Below, piece after piece: positions 1 through 8,768 of a stretch of DNA of 64,000 nt. The DNA is from Nioella ostreopsis. GTDB taxonomy: Bacteria; Pseudomonadota; Alphaproteobacteria; Rhodobacterales; Rhodobacteraceae. Location of the stretch: the NCBI RefSeq assembly GCF_004000255.1, contig NZ_RCIQ01000004.1:186001-250000 (forward strand). The letters are read 5' to 3'. Both the position numbers and the translations under genes were made by a program. Below the pieces are notes generated by a model, which searched no databases, was not told the origin of the DNA, and saw nothing but the letters and a program-made list of their open reading frames with translations. How positions within the stretch are numbered: position 1 is the first letter of the stretch; the number at the start of each line of letters is the position of its first letter.

Positions 1-324
1 AGCAAGACGGATGCGCGTCGAGGCCCGCGACACCGCGGCCAGCGGGCCGAAGGCGAAGGTCACGACACCCGGATTCGGGTTGCCGGCGGCAAAGATGGTG
101 ATGCGCGCTGCGCCTTCAGCTTCCACTTCAACCGGCACGGTGTTGCCGTTTTCCGCGATTTCCGGCGCGGTGATGATGATCCCGCCTTCGGACGTTTCCG
201 CGCCGCCGGTGAAGGCCGCCATCGCGTCTTCCAGCGACTGGGCCGAGGCCGAGCGCGGCAGGATGCCCGCCACAGCTGCGGCGCTGAGCGCCGTGATCAG
301 CGCTTGTCTGCGCGTCAGGTTCAT
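1..324 (-). CDS. soxY: SoxY thiosulfate-carrier protein (N-terminal part, cut by window edge)
   Basis: Half of the SoxYZ carrier, the periplasmic protein that holds sulfur intermediates on a C-terminal cysteine during thiosulfate oxidation. The first 108 codons are visible. They begin with a Tat-type signal (MNLTRRQALI, hydrophobic stretch, ASAQ cleavage site) and continue into the conserved SoxY beta-sandwich (LEDAMAAFTGG, then ITAPEIAENGNTVPVEV). The carrier cysteine motif near the C-terminus lies outside the window. The ATG at 322-324 is preceded by a strong GGAGGAG site. It is last in the visible leftward order soxV-soxW-soxX-soxY, 38 bp after soxX. Identity rests on sequence pattern plus Sox context. 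Confidence 0.9.
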   Translation of the reverse strand, partial: MNLTRRQALITALSAAAVAGILPRSASAQSLEDAMAAFTGGAETSEGGIIITAPEIAENGNTVPVEVEAEGAARITIFAAGNPNPGVVTFAFGPLAAVSRASTRIRLA

Positions 325-362
325 TTTCGTCTCCTCCTGAGTGTCTCGTATTAAGCCGATTG

Positions 363-821
363 TCATTCCTGAAGCGTCATCAGGTAGGCGACCACGTCTT
401 CCACCTGCTGCGCTGTCAGAATCGACTGACCGGCCAAATCTTCGCGTACATTGATGAAGCCTTCGCTCACGTAGAAGGCTGGCATGATCGTGTCAGGGAA
501 CACATTTTTCGAGTTCACGATGATCCCGCGCAGATCCGCTTCGGACCAGCGATCTCCGACACCGTCGAGCACTGGCCCCACTTCACCATGGAATGGCTGG
601 TCCGCCATATCGCTGTTCTCGTGACAGGCCAGGCAGTTGCCAAGGCGGCGATTGATGAAGACCTCGCGTCCGGCCGCAGCATCGCCCGGCACACCGGTCA
701 ACGAAGCCTCAACCTCTCCGTATTCGCCGAACACGACGTCAGCTTGCGCAACCTCGTCCGCGAACGCCGGAGCGGCGACCATAAGCACGCCAGCTGCAAG
801 AGCTGTAAGTTTCACGTCCAT
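363..821 (-). CDS. soxX: SoxX, monohaem c-type cytochrome subunit of SoxAX
   Basis: Haem subunit of the periplasmic SoxAX complex that couples thiosulfate oxidatively to the SoxYZ carrier. The 152-residue protein has a Sec signal (about residues 1-21, ending APAFA), the haem-binding CLACH at 63-67 and a likely distal methionine ligand in TIMPAF (M113). An upstream in-frame GTG at 848 would add nine residues. I prefer the ATG at 821 because the signal peptide starts there, although the GGGAGG ribosome site sits unusually close to it. It lies between soxW and soxY. Confidence 0.92.
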   Translation of the reverse strand: MDVKLTALAAGVLMVAAPAFADEVAQADVVFGEYGEVEASLTGVPGDAAAGREVFINRRLGNCLACHENSDMADQPFHGEVGPVLDGVGDRWSEADLRGIIVNSKNVFPDTIMPAFYVSEGFINVREDLAGQSILTAQQVEDVVAYLMTLQE

Positions 822-927
822 TCCTCCCGTTTGTATTCTTCCGTCCACAATAGGGCGTGGGGACGATTCCTTGCAACATTAAATTCGCATTTATGAATTT
901 GTAGCGCAGGAATCTTGCCCGCCGTCA

Positions 928-1503
928 TCACTCGATGATCCCCAATTCTGTAAGTCTTCTCGCATGATAGCGCTGGAAACCCTCGTCGCTGTCATAGCCG
1001 TGTTCCTGCACCCAAGTGAGCAGATTGTAGGTCGTCCAGCCACTGAACGCGCCAGGCATCGAGGCGACAGCCGCCTGCACGGCGGTCTGATCCTCGGGCA
1101 CCTCTTCGGGCATGAACATCAGCGTCGGCGTGAACAGAATGCCCCACCGGCGGGCGATGTTGCGTTCGCTCATCACCTCTCCGTCGAAGTCTGTCACCTC
1201 CAGGCTTCCATGCAGATTGAGCCGGACCACGAAGAAATCCTCGTCCAGCATCGCGGCGATATCCTCGCGCGAGAAAACATTTTCATGCATCTCGTTGCAG
1301 TAGATGCATCCGCGTTGCTCGAAGAGGATCAGCAGCCGCTGGCCATTGGCATTGGCATCGCCAAGATCCTCGCGCAGGTCGAGGAAGGTTTCCTCGATCC
1401 AGGTTTCGACATGCAGCCCATTGTCGTCCAGTTCCGCGAATGCCGGTAGTGCCGTGGTCACGCCGAGAACGAGCCCGGCAAGTCCCGAAATAAACTGTTT
1501 CAT
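928..1503 (-). CDS. soxW: SoxW, periplasmic thioredoxin-like protein
   Basis: Thioredoxin-fold protein of 191 residues with a Sec signal (MKQFISGLAG to LPAFA) and a CIYC redox pair (C66, C69), followed by the cis-proline region FTPTLMF. In Sox systems SoxW receives electrons from the membrane protein SoxV and keeps SoxYZ reduced. The family knowledge and the adjacency (22 bp from soxV) agree. The ATG at 1501-1503 is chosen over an upstream in-frame codon at 1554 because it begins the signal peptide and has a GGAGGAACG site in front of it. Confidence 0.9.
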   Translation of the reverse strand: MKQFISGLAGLVLGVTTALPAFAELDDNGLHVETWIEETFLDLREDLGDANANGQRLLILFEQRGCIYCNEMHENVFSREDIAAMLDEDFFVVRLNLHGSLEVTDFDGEVMSERNIARRWGILFTPTLMFMPEEVPEDQTAVQAAVASMPGAFSGWTTYNLLTWVQEHGYDSDEGFQRYHARRLTELGIIE

Positions 1504-1525
1504 GGTGCGTTCCTCCCGATCATGG

Positions 1526-2263
1526 TCATCCAATGCCCGTCCAGTCCGGGCCATAGTCGATCATCCATTGCGCCACGACATTGATCGAATCCGTTGCGAT
1601 CAGCACGGCAAAGACGATCAGCAAGACGCCCATTCCCTTTTCCACCTTGCCCATGTGCCGGCGAAACCGCCCCATCCAGCGCATGAACGGCCCGACAAAC
1701 GCGGCGGCAACGATGAACGGCAGGGTCATGCCAAGCCCGTAGACCATCAGCAGCAGCGCGCCCTTGCTGGCGGTGCCCGCATCGGCCGCCGTGAACAGGA
1801 TCGCGGCCAGAACCGGGCCGACGCAGGGCGTCCAGCCGAAGGCGAAGGCCAGTCCGATCACATAGGCCCCGACGATGCCCTTGCCGCGGTCGATCTGGTT
1901 GTCAGCACGCAGCTGGCGATAGAGAATCGGGATCTTGACCACGCCAAGGAAGTGCAGCCCCATGGCCAGGATGATCGCCGCCGCGATCCAGCGCAGCACC
2001 GGCATCGCATCGCGCACCGCCTGCCCGAAACTGGACGCGGCCATGCCGAGCGCCATGAAAATGGTCAGGATGCCGAGGCTGAAGGCAATCGCGGGCAGAA
2101 TCGCCTGCTTGCTCGCGCCACGGCTTTCGCGGGCAGCGGCCAGGTCATCGGCGCTCATCCCCGCGAGATAAGACAGGTAAAAGGGCACGATAGGCAGGAT
2201 GCAGGGCGACAGGAACGACAGAAGACCTGCAAGTGCCGCGCCGCCAAAACTGATGTCAAACAT
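1526..2263 (-). CDS. soxV: SoxV, CcdA/DsbD-type thiol-disulfide membrane transporter
   Basis: Polytopic membrane protein (245 residues) of the CcdA family that carries reducing equivalents from cytoplasmic thioredoxin to periplasmic SoxW. It has six predicted membrane segments. One cysteine sits in the first segment (SFLSPCILPIVPF, C21) and one in the fourth (FAFGWTPCVGPVL), the intramembrane redox pair of the family. The ATG at 2261-2263 follows AGGGGAGAG; a longer start at 2290 is possible but removes the promoter spacing. It is first in the leftward sox transcript, divergent from soxS. Confidence 0.92.
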   Translation of the reverse strand: MFDISFGGAALAGLLSFLSPCILPIVPFYLSYLAGMSADDLAAARESRGASKQAILPAIAFSLGILTIFMALGMAASSFGQAVRDAMPVLRWIAAAIILAMGLHFLGVVKIPILYRQLRADNQIDRGKGIVGAYVIGLAFAFGWTPCVGPVLAAILFTAADAGTASKGALLLMVYGLGMTLPFIVAAAFVGPFMRWMGRFRRHMGKVEKGMGVLLIVFAVLIATDSINVVAQWMIDYGPDWTGIG

Positions 2264-2332
2264 GCGCCCGCTCTCCCCTGCACTTGCCATATTCACACAT
2301 TCAAAATACATTATATGAGAAAGGCGTCAATC
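2264..2332. promoter_or_regulatory. Divergent soxV / soxS promoter region
   Basis: The 69 bp between soxV and soxS are strikingly AT-rich (about 2288-2320) against a GC-rich background. They contain an inverted pair CATAT (2288-2292) and ATATG (2313-2317) separated by 20 bp, and two ATTCA repeats. As soxS is followed by the sox repressor gene, this is the natural place for its operator. The exact operator is inferred, not shown. Confidence 0.5.
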
Positions 2333-2722
2333 ATGGGTATGCCGATGAATGCCAAACTTCTTGTTGCGGCCTGTGTCACAGCCCTAGGTGTGGCCAGCAC
2401 TGTCGCGGCGGATACCGCCCTTGTGATGGTCGAACAGGATGGCTGCGTCTACTGCCGCCGCTGGCACACGGATGTGGGCGAGATCTATCCTCTGACGGAA
2501 TTCGCCGAAGTCGCGCCTCTGCGCATCGTGGATTTGCACGACCTGCCCGAAGACCTGACCTTCTCCAGCCGCGTTGTCTTCACCCCCACCTTCGTTCTGG
2601 TCGAGGACGGGCAGGAAATCGCCCGCGCCGAAGGCTATGTCGGGGATGAACTGTTCTGGATGCATATGGACCTGCTGTCGCGTCAGCTGTCCGAGCATCG
2701 CAGCGCGGTCTCGGCCCCGTGA
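2333..2722 (+). CDS. soxS: SoxS, periplasmic thioredoxin-like protein
   Basis: A 129-residue exported thioredoxin-like protein with a signal peptide (MNAKLLVAACVTALG to VAAD), a CVYC pair (C38, C41) and a TPTFVLVEDG segment with the cis-proline. In Paracoccus, SoxS is a periplasmic thiol-disulfide protein that reactivates SoxYZ. Several nearby ATGs are in frame (2315, 2333, 2339, 2345); 2333 has AAAGG at a good distance. It is first in the rightward soxS-soxR-soxT order, the order reported for Pseudaminobacter sox loci. Confidence 0.85.
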   Translation: MGMPMNAKLLVAACVTALGVASTVAADTALVMVEQDGCVYCRRWHTDVGEIYPLTEFAEVAPLRIVDLHDLPEDLTFSSRVVFTPTFVLVEDGQEIARAEGYVGDELFWMHMDLLSRQLSEHRSAVSAP

Positions 2723-2938
2723 GGACCACGGCCCCCTTGTGTCCCCCTCCCTGCCGGGCCGCCGCTCGGACACCAGAAACACGCGGCTTTGGCGGCAGGA
2801 CGGCATGTGCCAAACGGGCTGAAGCCACAAAGGAAACCTTCGTAAACGCTGGACTATTCCACCCTGATCGGTCCATATGCCCCTCAATTGCGCCAAAAGG
2901 CGCAGTCGACCCGATCAAATTGCAAGGGGCGTGGAAAA

Positions 2939-3286
2939 ATGGGTCTACCGGCGCGGCTAGCGGACCTTGAGGACGACGAGATGGAGCGGCTTGCCAATAA
3001 CGCAACCGAAGCTGCCCAGTTGCTCAAGGCTGTCAGTCATGAAGGCCGCCTTATGATCCTGTGCCACCTTGCCACCGGTGAAAAATCCGTGACCGAGCTG
3101 GAACAGCTGCTGGCCGCGCGTCAGGCGGCGGTGTCGCAGCAATTGGCCCGTCTGCGGCTGGAAGGTCTTGTCACCACCCGGCGCGACGGGAAAGTGATCT
3201 GGTATCGTCTCTGCGATGAGCGCGCGATCAGAATTCTTGAACTCGTCTACGATATGTTCTGTAATCCCGAGATGCCCGAGGCCTGA
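2939..3286 (+). CDS. soxR: SoxR, ArsR-family persulfide-responsive repressor
   Basis: ArsR/SmtB winged-helix regulator of 115 residues. The recognition segment is ARQAAVSQQLARLRLEGLV (about 60-78) and the wing DGKVIWYRL follows. Cysteines are at 42, 92 and 108. C42 and C108 are 66 residues apart, the same spacing as the C41/C107 pair that forms a tetrasulfide link in SqrR, so sulfur sensing is likely. The start at 2939 follows AAGGGGCG; an earlier ATG at 2888 lacks support. The 216 bp between soxS and this gene hold no other ORF I trust and may contain a separate soxR promoter. Expected targets are the sox promoters. Confidence 0.88.
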   Translation: MGLPARLADLEDDEMERLANNATEAAQLLKAVSHEGRLMILCHLATGEKSVTELEQLLAARQAAVSQQLARLRLEGLVTTRRDGKVIWYRLCDERAIRILELVYDMFCNPEMPEA

Positions 3287-3321
3287 CCGACGGTGGCCCG
3301 GTGCGTTTGGGAGGACGCCTG

Positions 3322-4374
3322 ATGCCAGAGATTTCCGACGCCGGACTTGCAGCCCTGATCGGGCTCGCGACGGGCATCATTCTTGGTCTTGCCTCCCGGA
3401 TCGGCCGGTTCTGCTCGCTCGCCGCGATCGAGGATGCCAGCTATGGCGGCAATGACAACCGCTTGCGCATGTGGGGCATTGCGCTCGCCGTGGCGATCCT
3501 GGGCACGCACCTGCTGATGACGGCAGGGCTTCTGGACCCCGCCGATATCTACTACCTGACCCGCTGGTCCATTGTCGGGGCTGTCGCGGGCGGGCTGCTC
3601 TTCGGGGTTGGCATGGCGCTGGCCGGAAATTGCGGCTTCGGCGCGCTGGCCCGGATCGGTGGAGGTGATTTTCGTTCTGGCGTCGTGGTGGTCACAATGG
3701 GCATCACCGCCTATGCCACCATCTCCGGCCCGCTGTCGGGGCTGCGTGTGGCCCTGATTCCGGGCCAATCCAGCGAGAGCCCGGCCGGCATCGCCCAAAT
3801 GGTCGAAGACGCCATCGGCCTGCCGGCACTGGCGACCGCCACCCTCATTGCCGCCATCCTGGCGGGTCTGGCCATGCGCGGCGCCGACTGGTCAGAGTTT
3901 CGCCCCCATGCGATCTGGGCGGCCATCGTCGGGGTGACCATCGCCGCCACCTGGGGCGCCCTGCAATGGCTGCATTTCGAAAGCTTCGAGTCGATCAGCG
4001 TCGCAAACCACACATTCGCCGCCCCGATCGGTGAAACCATTCTATTTGCCATGACCTCCAGCGGCACAGCGGTAACCTTCGGCATGGGCTCGGTTCTGGG
4101 CGTGGTCGCGGGGGCCTTTCTGGGCAATACCCGACTGGGTCACTTCCGGTGGGAGGCCTGCGACGATGCCCGCGAACTGGGGCGGCAACTGGTCGGGGCC
4201 TCGATGATGGGGGTGGGCGCGGTGCTGGCCAGCGGCTGTTCCATCGGTCAGGGGCTGTCGGCCTTTTCTGTCCTCGGACTCTCTGCCCCCGTCACGCTGC
4301 TCAGCATCTATGCGGGTGCCCGGATCGGTCTGCATTTCCTGATCTATGGACAGGGTTTCCGCAACGCGGACTAA
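3322..4374 (+). CDS. soxT: SoxT, YeeE/YedE-family sulfur-compound transporter
   Basis: Integral membrane protein of 350 residues of the YeeE/YedE (TsuA-like) family. Structural work on TsuA showed thiosulfate moving along a path lined by cysteines. Conserved cysteines are visible in the repeated motifs RIGRFCSLAAIED (C31), LAGNCGFGALARIGGG and LASGCSIGQGLSA. The ATG at 3322 follows GGGAGGA with normal spacing. It lies 35 bp after soxR, so it is probably co-transcribed, and it likely brings thiosulfate or a related sulfur species into the cytoplasm, perhaps to signal to SoxR. The soxT symbol follows position and family. Confidence 0.82.
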   Translation: MPEISDAGLAALIGLATGIILGLASRIGRFCSLAAIEDASYGGNDNRLRMWGIALAVAILGTHLLMTAGLLDPADIYYLTRWSIVGAVAGGLLFGVGMALAGNCGFGALARIGGGDFRSGVVVVTMGITAYATISGPLSGLRVALIPGQSSESPAGIAQMVEDAIGLPALATATLIAAILAGLAMRGADWSEFRPHAIWAAIVGVTIAATWGALQWLHFESFESISVANHTFAAPIGETILFAMTSSGTAVTFGMGSVLGVVAGAFLGNTRLGHFRWEACDDARELGRQLVGASMMGVGAVLASGCSIGQGLSAFSVLGLSAPVTLLSIYAGARIGLHFLIYGQGFRNAD

Positions 4375-4460
4375 GCGTTTCCGCAGAAGTCTTTGTGATC
4401 CGGCCATAATCCCCTAGACTTCGCGCAAGGCGGGGGCCGCAGGGAACAAGGCAGGCGCAT

Positions 4461-5534
4461 ATGGCGATTGATTGGAGCAAGGAACGCCGGAACGGCTTCG
4501 TTCTTCTGGCGATGATGGCCTGGCTGCTCGGGGCCAGCCCGCATCTGATGGGTTGGGCCTTGTCTGGATCGCCCCCCGATGCGCTGGTCTGGAACCTGAC
4601 CCATTACCATGTCAGCTATCAGGAGTTCGGCTTTCTCCGCCGTGGGCTGGCAGGCTCCGCCGTCGCGCCGATCTTCGCCGCCCTCCCCGATGGCGGGCTC
4701 GCCGAATACGCGGTGATGATCGGCCTTGATCTGGTACTCTGCCTCGGCCTTGCGATCACTGCCGCGCGCCTTTTCCTGCCGCTTGCGGATGCCGCCCCCG
4801 GACAACGGGTCTTCGCCGCCGTGCTTCTGATCGCGCCCGTGGGCATGATGCAGATGGGCTACGACATGGCGCGGCTCGACCACCTCAATTTCGTGCTGAC
4901 CGGGCTGGCAGTCGCGTCGGTCCTGAAGGGGCGCGCATGGCTTGCCGCACTCCTCATGACCGCCGCGATGCTGGTGCATGAGGCGGTCCTCTTCTACGGC
5001 GTCCCCGTCGTGGTCGCCCTGGCCATGCGCCGGTCCATGACCGATGCCGCGACCATCGCGCTGCCTGTCCTTGCCGCCACAATCGCGCTGATGCTCTGGG
5101 GCGGAACCGAGATCGACCTGGCCGCTGCCCTGCCACCCGAGGCCAATCTCGCCGCCTCTGTCTGGACCCGGGAGATCATGGAACCGGCCCGCGGCTTCCC
5201 GCCCTCGCATTACCTGATCGCGGCCTATGCGGCGCTTGTGCCGCTGCTGCTGCTCCATCGCCACTACCGGCTCAACAGCGCGGCGCCCGACCTGCTCCTC
5301 TTCGCCCCCGCCGCCACGCTCGCGCTGTTTGCGCTCGGCGTCGATTACGGGCGCTGGTCGCATTGCCTGTACTTCTCTGTCCTGCTGGTTCTGGCAGCGG
5401 CCCCGACGCTCGGCCGCAGGCGCGGTGCAGACCTCTCGCCCCTGCCCGTCAAGATCGCCATCGCGCCCTGGCTCCTGCCGCTCGGTCCAATCGGCATCGC
5501 CCTGCTCTACCCGTTCATCCCCTGGATCGTCTGA
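4461..5534 (+). CDS. Polytopic membrane protein of unknown function
   Basis: A 357-residue protein with roughly nine hydrophobic segments. Charged motifs lie between them: FGFLRRGLAG near residue 52, YDMARLDHLNF near 135, VHEAVLFYG near 175 and DYGRWSHC near 300. The spread of R, D and H residues at membrane edges resembles integral-membrane glycosyltransferases or EpsG/Wzy-type proteins, but I do not recognise the family. It follows soxT by 86 bp in the same direction and has no visible link to sulfur oxidation. The ATG start has no strong ribosome site. Confidence 0.75.
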   Translation: MAIDWSKERRNGFVLLAMMAWLLGASPHLMGWALSGSPPDALVWNLTHYHVSYQEFGFLRRGLAGSAVAPIFAALPDGGLAEYAVMIGLDLVLCLGLAITAARLFLPLADAAPGQRVFAAVLLIAPVGMMQMGYDMARLDHLNFVLTGLAVASVLKGRAWLAALLMTAAMLVHEAVLFYGVPVVVALAMRRSMTDAATIALPVLAATIALMLWGGTEIDLAAALPPEANLAASVWTREIMEPARGFPPSHYLIAAYAALVPLLLLHRHYRLNSAAPDLLLFAPAATLALFALGVDYGRWSHCLYFSVLLVLAAAPTLGRRRGADLSPLPVKIAIAPWLLPLGPIGIALLYPFIPWIV

Positions 5535-5537
5535 TCC

Positions 5538-5588
5538 TTCATCTTGGGTGAAATACCTCGGGGGGTCGCAGGGGGGCAGCGCCCCCCC
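5538..5588 (+). repeat. Rhodobacteraceae-type intergenic palindromic repeat, copy 1
   Basis: The element begins TTCATCTTGGGTGAAATACC and runs through a G-run into a GGGGGGC-GC-GCCCCCC hairpin. Related copies are at 18320, 38117 and 59363, always between genes. Here it sits between two converging genes, where its hairpin could also end transcription. Confidence 0.7.
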
Positions 5589-5658
5589 GACGACATGGCG
5601 AGGGCTCCCTGAAAGGGGGCTCGAGACGGGCCGTTCTCCGCCCGACGCCGACCTTGGA

Positions 5659-6381
5659 TCACTCGGCCAGAATGACACTCACCCGGCGGTTCTGGCGGCC
5701 CTTCTTCTCGATCTTGCCAAGCGTCACCTTGCCGATCTCGCCGGTGCGCCGCACATGGGTACCGCCGCAGGGTTGCAGGTCGATCTGGCTCGACCCCTCT
5801 TCGCCGATCCTGACCAGCCGCACCCGGCCTGCACCCATGGGCGGCATGACCGACATGGTCTTGACCAGACCGGGATTGGCCTCAAGCTCCGCATCGGTGA
5901 TCCATGTCTCGCTGACCGGCAGATCGCGATCGATCAGGGCGTTCAGCTTGCCTTGCAGCACCATCTTGTCATCGGGCGCGTCGGGCATATCGAAATCGAG
6001 CCGCCCCTTCTCGGCGGAAATCGCACCACCGGTCACCGGCAGCGGGATCACCACGGACAGAAGATGCAGCGCGGTGTGCACGCGCATATGGGCAAAACGC
6101 CGATCCCAGTCCAGCCGCTGTTCCACCTTGGCCCCAACGGGTGGCAGTTCCCCCGCCTCGGCAGGGACCATCACGATCTCGCCCGCCTCGCCCTTCACGG
6201 TCGTGGCAATCCGTAGCCGACCGCCCGCCCAATCGAGCGTGCCGCTATCCCCAGGCTGGCCGCCGCCCTGTGCATAGAAGAGCGAGCCATCCAGAACCAC
6301 GCCGCCTTCCTCGGTGATCCGCAGCACCGTTCCGGGCGCGGATTTGCGATAGGCGTCTTCCATGAATAGCTGTGTCGTCAT
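5659..6381 (-). CDS. AlaX-type alanyl-tRNA editing protein
   Basis: Free-standing homologue of the AlaRS editing domain (240 residues) that hydrolyses Ser- or Gly-mischarged tRNA-Ala. The zinc-binding pairs HTALH (mid-protein) and CGGTH (C-terminal part) are both present, as is FYAQGGGQPGDSG near residue 35, typical of the AlaX/AlaRS editing core. There is no catalytic AlaRS module. ATG 6381 is preferred to 6387 because GAGGAG is better spaced. It starts 2 bp after the mscS stop, so the two are translationally coupled. Confidence 0.88.
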   Translation of the reverse strand: MTTQLFMEDAYRKSAPGTVLRITEEGGVVLDGSLFYAQGGGQPGDSGTLDWAGGRLRIATTVKGEAGEIVMVPAEAGELPPVGAKVEQRLDWDRRFAHMRVHTALHLLSVVIPLPVTGGAISAEKGRLDFDMPDAPDDKMVLQGKLNALIDRDLPVSETWITDAELEANPGLVKTMSVMPPMGAGRVRLVRIGEEGSSQIDLQPCGGTHVRRTGEIGKVTLGKIEKKGRQNRRVSVILAE

Positions 6382-6383
6382 GC

Positions 6384-8762
6384 TCATTGCTCCTCTTGCG
6401 GGGACGTATCCCTGTCGTCTCTATCGTCTTCATTCTCCGCCCCGGTCAGGACGGTCGTGTTTTTCAGCGCATCGGGATTGCGGATCCAGATGTCACGCTG
6501 CGCGAAGGGAATCTCGATCCCGGCCTCGGCAAAGCGCTTGGCGATCTCGTGGTTCATGTCACTCTTCACGCTCAGCATCCAGTTCACATCGCGCAGGATC
6601 GCCCGGATCTCGAAGTTGAGGCTATCGGCACCAAAGCCCTGGAAGATCACATTGGGCGGCGGCGTCAGCAGCACCATGGGATGGGCCTCGGCCACCTCCT
6701 GCAGGATCGCCTCGACCCGTTTCGTATCGGTCCCATAGGCCACGCCCACGGGTACGATGACCCGACCGGTGCTGTTGTGATGGGTCATGTTGGTGACAAC
6801 GCCGGAAATCAGGTCGGCATTTGGCACGATCACATCCGACCGGTCGAAGGTCTCGATCCGGGTCGAGCGCACCGAGATTTCACGCACGTAACCTGCCGTC
6901 GTTCCGATCTGGATCCAGTCGCCTTCCTTGATGGGTCGTTCCACCAGCAGGATGATGCCCGAGACGAAATTCGACACGATGGCCTGAAGGCCGAAACCGA
7001 TGCCGACGGACAGGGCACCGGCGACAATGGCGATCGAGCTGAGGTCGATCCCCGCCACCGTGATGGCCACCAGCGCAGCGAGGAAGATCCCCACATAGCC
7101 GGTTCCGGTGACAACCGCATTGCGCCCGCCCGCGTCCAGTTTGGTCTTGGGCAGGACGGAATTGCGCAAGGTGCTCTGGATCAGGCGGGTTGCGGTGTAG
7201 CCGACGACGAACACGATTGCGAAGCTGAGGAAACTGCGCGGGCTGATATGGACGCCGCCAAGGTCGAAGCCGAGGATCAGCTGTTCCCACAGATCCGCAA
7301 GCTGCGCCTGCCGCATGCCCCAGATCAGGGCGAAGATCGGCACCGAGGCGATGGTCAGCAGAAAGCCGATCAGGGTCGGTGTCAGCGCCTCGTCCAGCCC
7401 GTCCTGCCGTCCGGTGAAGGCGCCGTAGACATTGGCCACCAGCCTTTGCAGCACCCCAAGAAGCGCCAGCAGCGACAGGGACAGAACGGCGGGAAACAGA
7501 AAGCTCGACCCGGCGGTGAAGTAGCCCACCCCGGCCAGCACCGGACCGGCAAAGCCCAACAGCAGCACGGCGCGGCCGATCAGCCCGAAGACGCGGGTCC
7601 GCAGGCTGGCTGGGTCTTCAAGGTCGGATTGGGCCTTGGCATGCAACACCAGGAACCGCCCGAGACGGGCCAGAAAAAGGCCGGTCAGGATCACCAGCGG
7701 GAAGAAGATGACAAGCCGTTCCGCAGGCTGGAAGCCTTCGCTTTCGGCGATGGCATCGACCAGTTGCGACACCCCCATCAACAGGCCGAGCCAGCCCGCC
7801 GCACGGCGCCCCCGGGCCAGCTTGACCTCGGGCAGATTCAGCGGCCGCGCGGCCGTTTCGCGGGCCGGAAACACCTGGCGCCCGATCCAGATGGCAGCCG
7901 CGACGGTGATGGCGATCTGCGGGATCGCCGCCAGGATGACCGAGCCCCGCAACCCCACGAAGCTGCTTTCCTCGACCGCCTGCGCCAAGGCAATCACCCC
8001 GAGCGCCGGCAGCCCGTGCTGTGCAATCGACAGGAAGAACACCGACAGCCGCGCCGTGGGCGAGCTTTCTTCCTGTTCCACCGGGCGGCGCATCATCCGT
8101 CCGACCCACCGCCACCCGCGCAGGATCAGCACCATGCCAACAAGGAGATAGATCAGCACCAGCGGCAGATTTTCGCTGAATTCCTCCTGATAGATCGGCG
8201 AACTCCAAAGCCGCAGGTTCTCGCTGGCCAGCGAATTGAGATAGGAAAAGACCGCCGTGATCGCGCCGGGCCAGTTGGCCGGGTTTATCGGCGACGGCTG
8301 CAATGTCAGCAACGCCCCGGCCTGTCGGCTGGCGAGCAGGCGGTCTATCTCGCCGATCAGCCCCTGCGCGCGGCGCAACTCTGCCTCTGCCCGGCGTCCC
8401 GGGGCCTCGGCCTCGGCCAGCCGGGCGCCAAGATCGGTCCGCTGGCTGGAAATCTCATCCGGCTCGGGGCTGCCATCCTCTGGCACCGGGCCAAGCGCCA
8501 CGATCTGAGCGCGCAGCGTCTCGATGCGCGCGGCATTGACTCCGGTCGCGGCCCTGAACTGTTCGCGATACTCGGCGATCTGCGCCCGCAGCGTCTCAAA
8601 CGCCGGATCGGAGGCGCGTTCTGCGTCGATCACGCCTTCGGCACGGTCCGCCAACTGCGTCCACTGGTCATAATCCGGGCCGAGCGACGTGTCCTGCGCC
8701 CAGACCGGTGCGGTCAGCGCAGTCAGAACGACCAGACAGAGGGCAAGGAAGCGGCGGATCAT
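6384..8762 (-). CDS. Large MscS-family mechanosensitive channel with DUF3772 domain
   Basis: A 792-residue inner-membrane channel. It has a signal peptide (to APVWAQ), a periplasmic coiled-coil N-terminal part of about 170 residues rich in ESL/RAQ heptads (DUF3772 type), a series of transmembrane helices, then the MscS core. The core is recognisable from GALSVGIGFGLQAIVSNFVSG (pore helix) and the beta domain VPNADLISGVVTNMT. Such large MscS proteins release solutes on osmotic downshock; the extra domain is of unknown role. ATG 8762 and GTG 8765 are both possible starts. It lies 6 bp downstream of cysK. Confidence 0.9.
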   Translation of the reverse strand: MIRRFLALCLVVLTALTAPVWAQDTSLGPDYDQWTQLADRAEGVIDAERASDPAFETLRAQIAEYREQFRAATGVNAARIETLRAQIVALGPVPEDGSPEPDEISSQRTDLGARLAEAEAPGRRAEAELRRAQGLIGEIDRLLASRQAGALLTLQPSPINPANWPGAITAVFSYLNSLASENLRLWSSPIYQEEFSENLPLVLIYLLVGMVLILRGWRWVGRMMRRPVEQEESSPTARLSVFFLSIAQHGLPALGVIALAQAVEESSFVGLRGSVILAAIPQIAITVAAAIWIGRQVFPARETAARPLNLPEVKLARGRRAAGWLGLLMGVSQLVDAIAESEGFQPAERLVIFFPLVILTGLFLARLGRFLVLHAKAQSDLEDPASLRTRVFGLIGRAVLLLGFAGPVLAGVGYFTAGSSFLFPAVLSLSLLALLGVLQRLVANVYGAFTGRQDGLDEALTPTLIGFLLTIASVPIFALIWGMRQAQLADLWEQLILGFDLGGVHISPRSFLSFAIVFVVGYTATRLIQSTLRNSVLPKTKLDAGGRNAVVTGTGYVGIFLAALVAITVAGIDLSSIAIVAGALSVGIGFGLQAIVSNFVSGIILLVERPIKEGDWIQIGTTAGYVREISVRSTRIETFDRSDVIVPNADLISGVVTNMTHHNSTGRVIVPVGVAYGTDTKRVEAILQEVAEAHPMVLLTPPPNVIFQGFGADSLNFEIRAILRDVNWMLSVKSDMNHEIAKRFAEAGIEIPFAQRDIWIRNPDALKNTTVLTGAENEDDRDDRDTSPQEEQ

Positions 8763-8768
8763 CACCCG

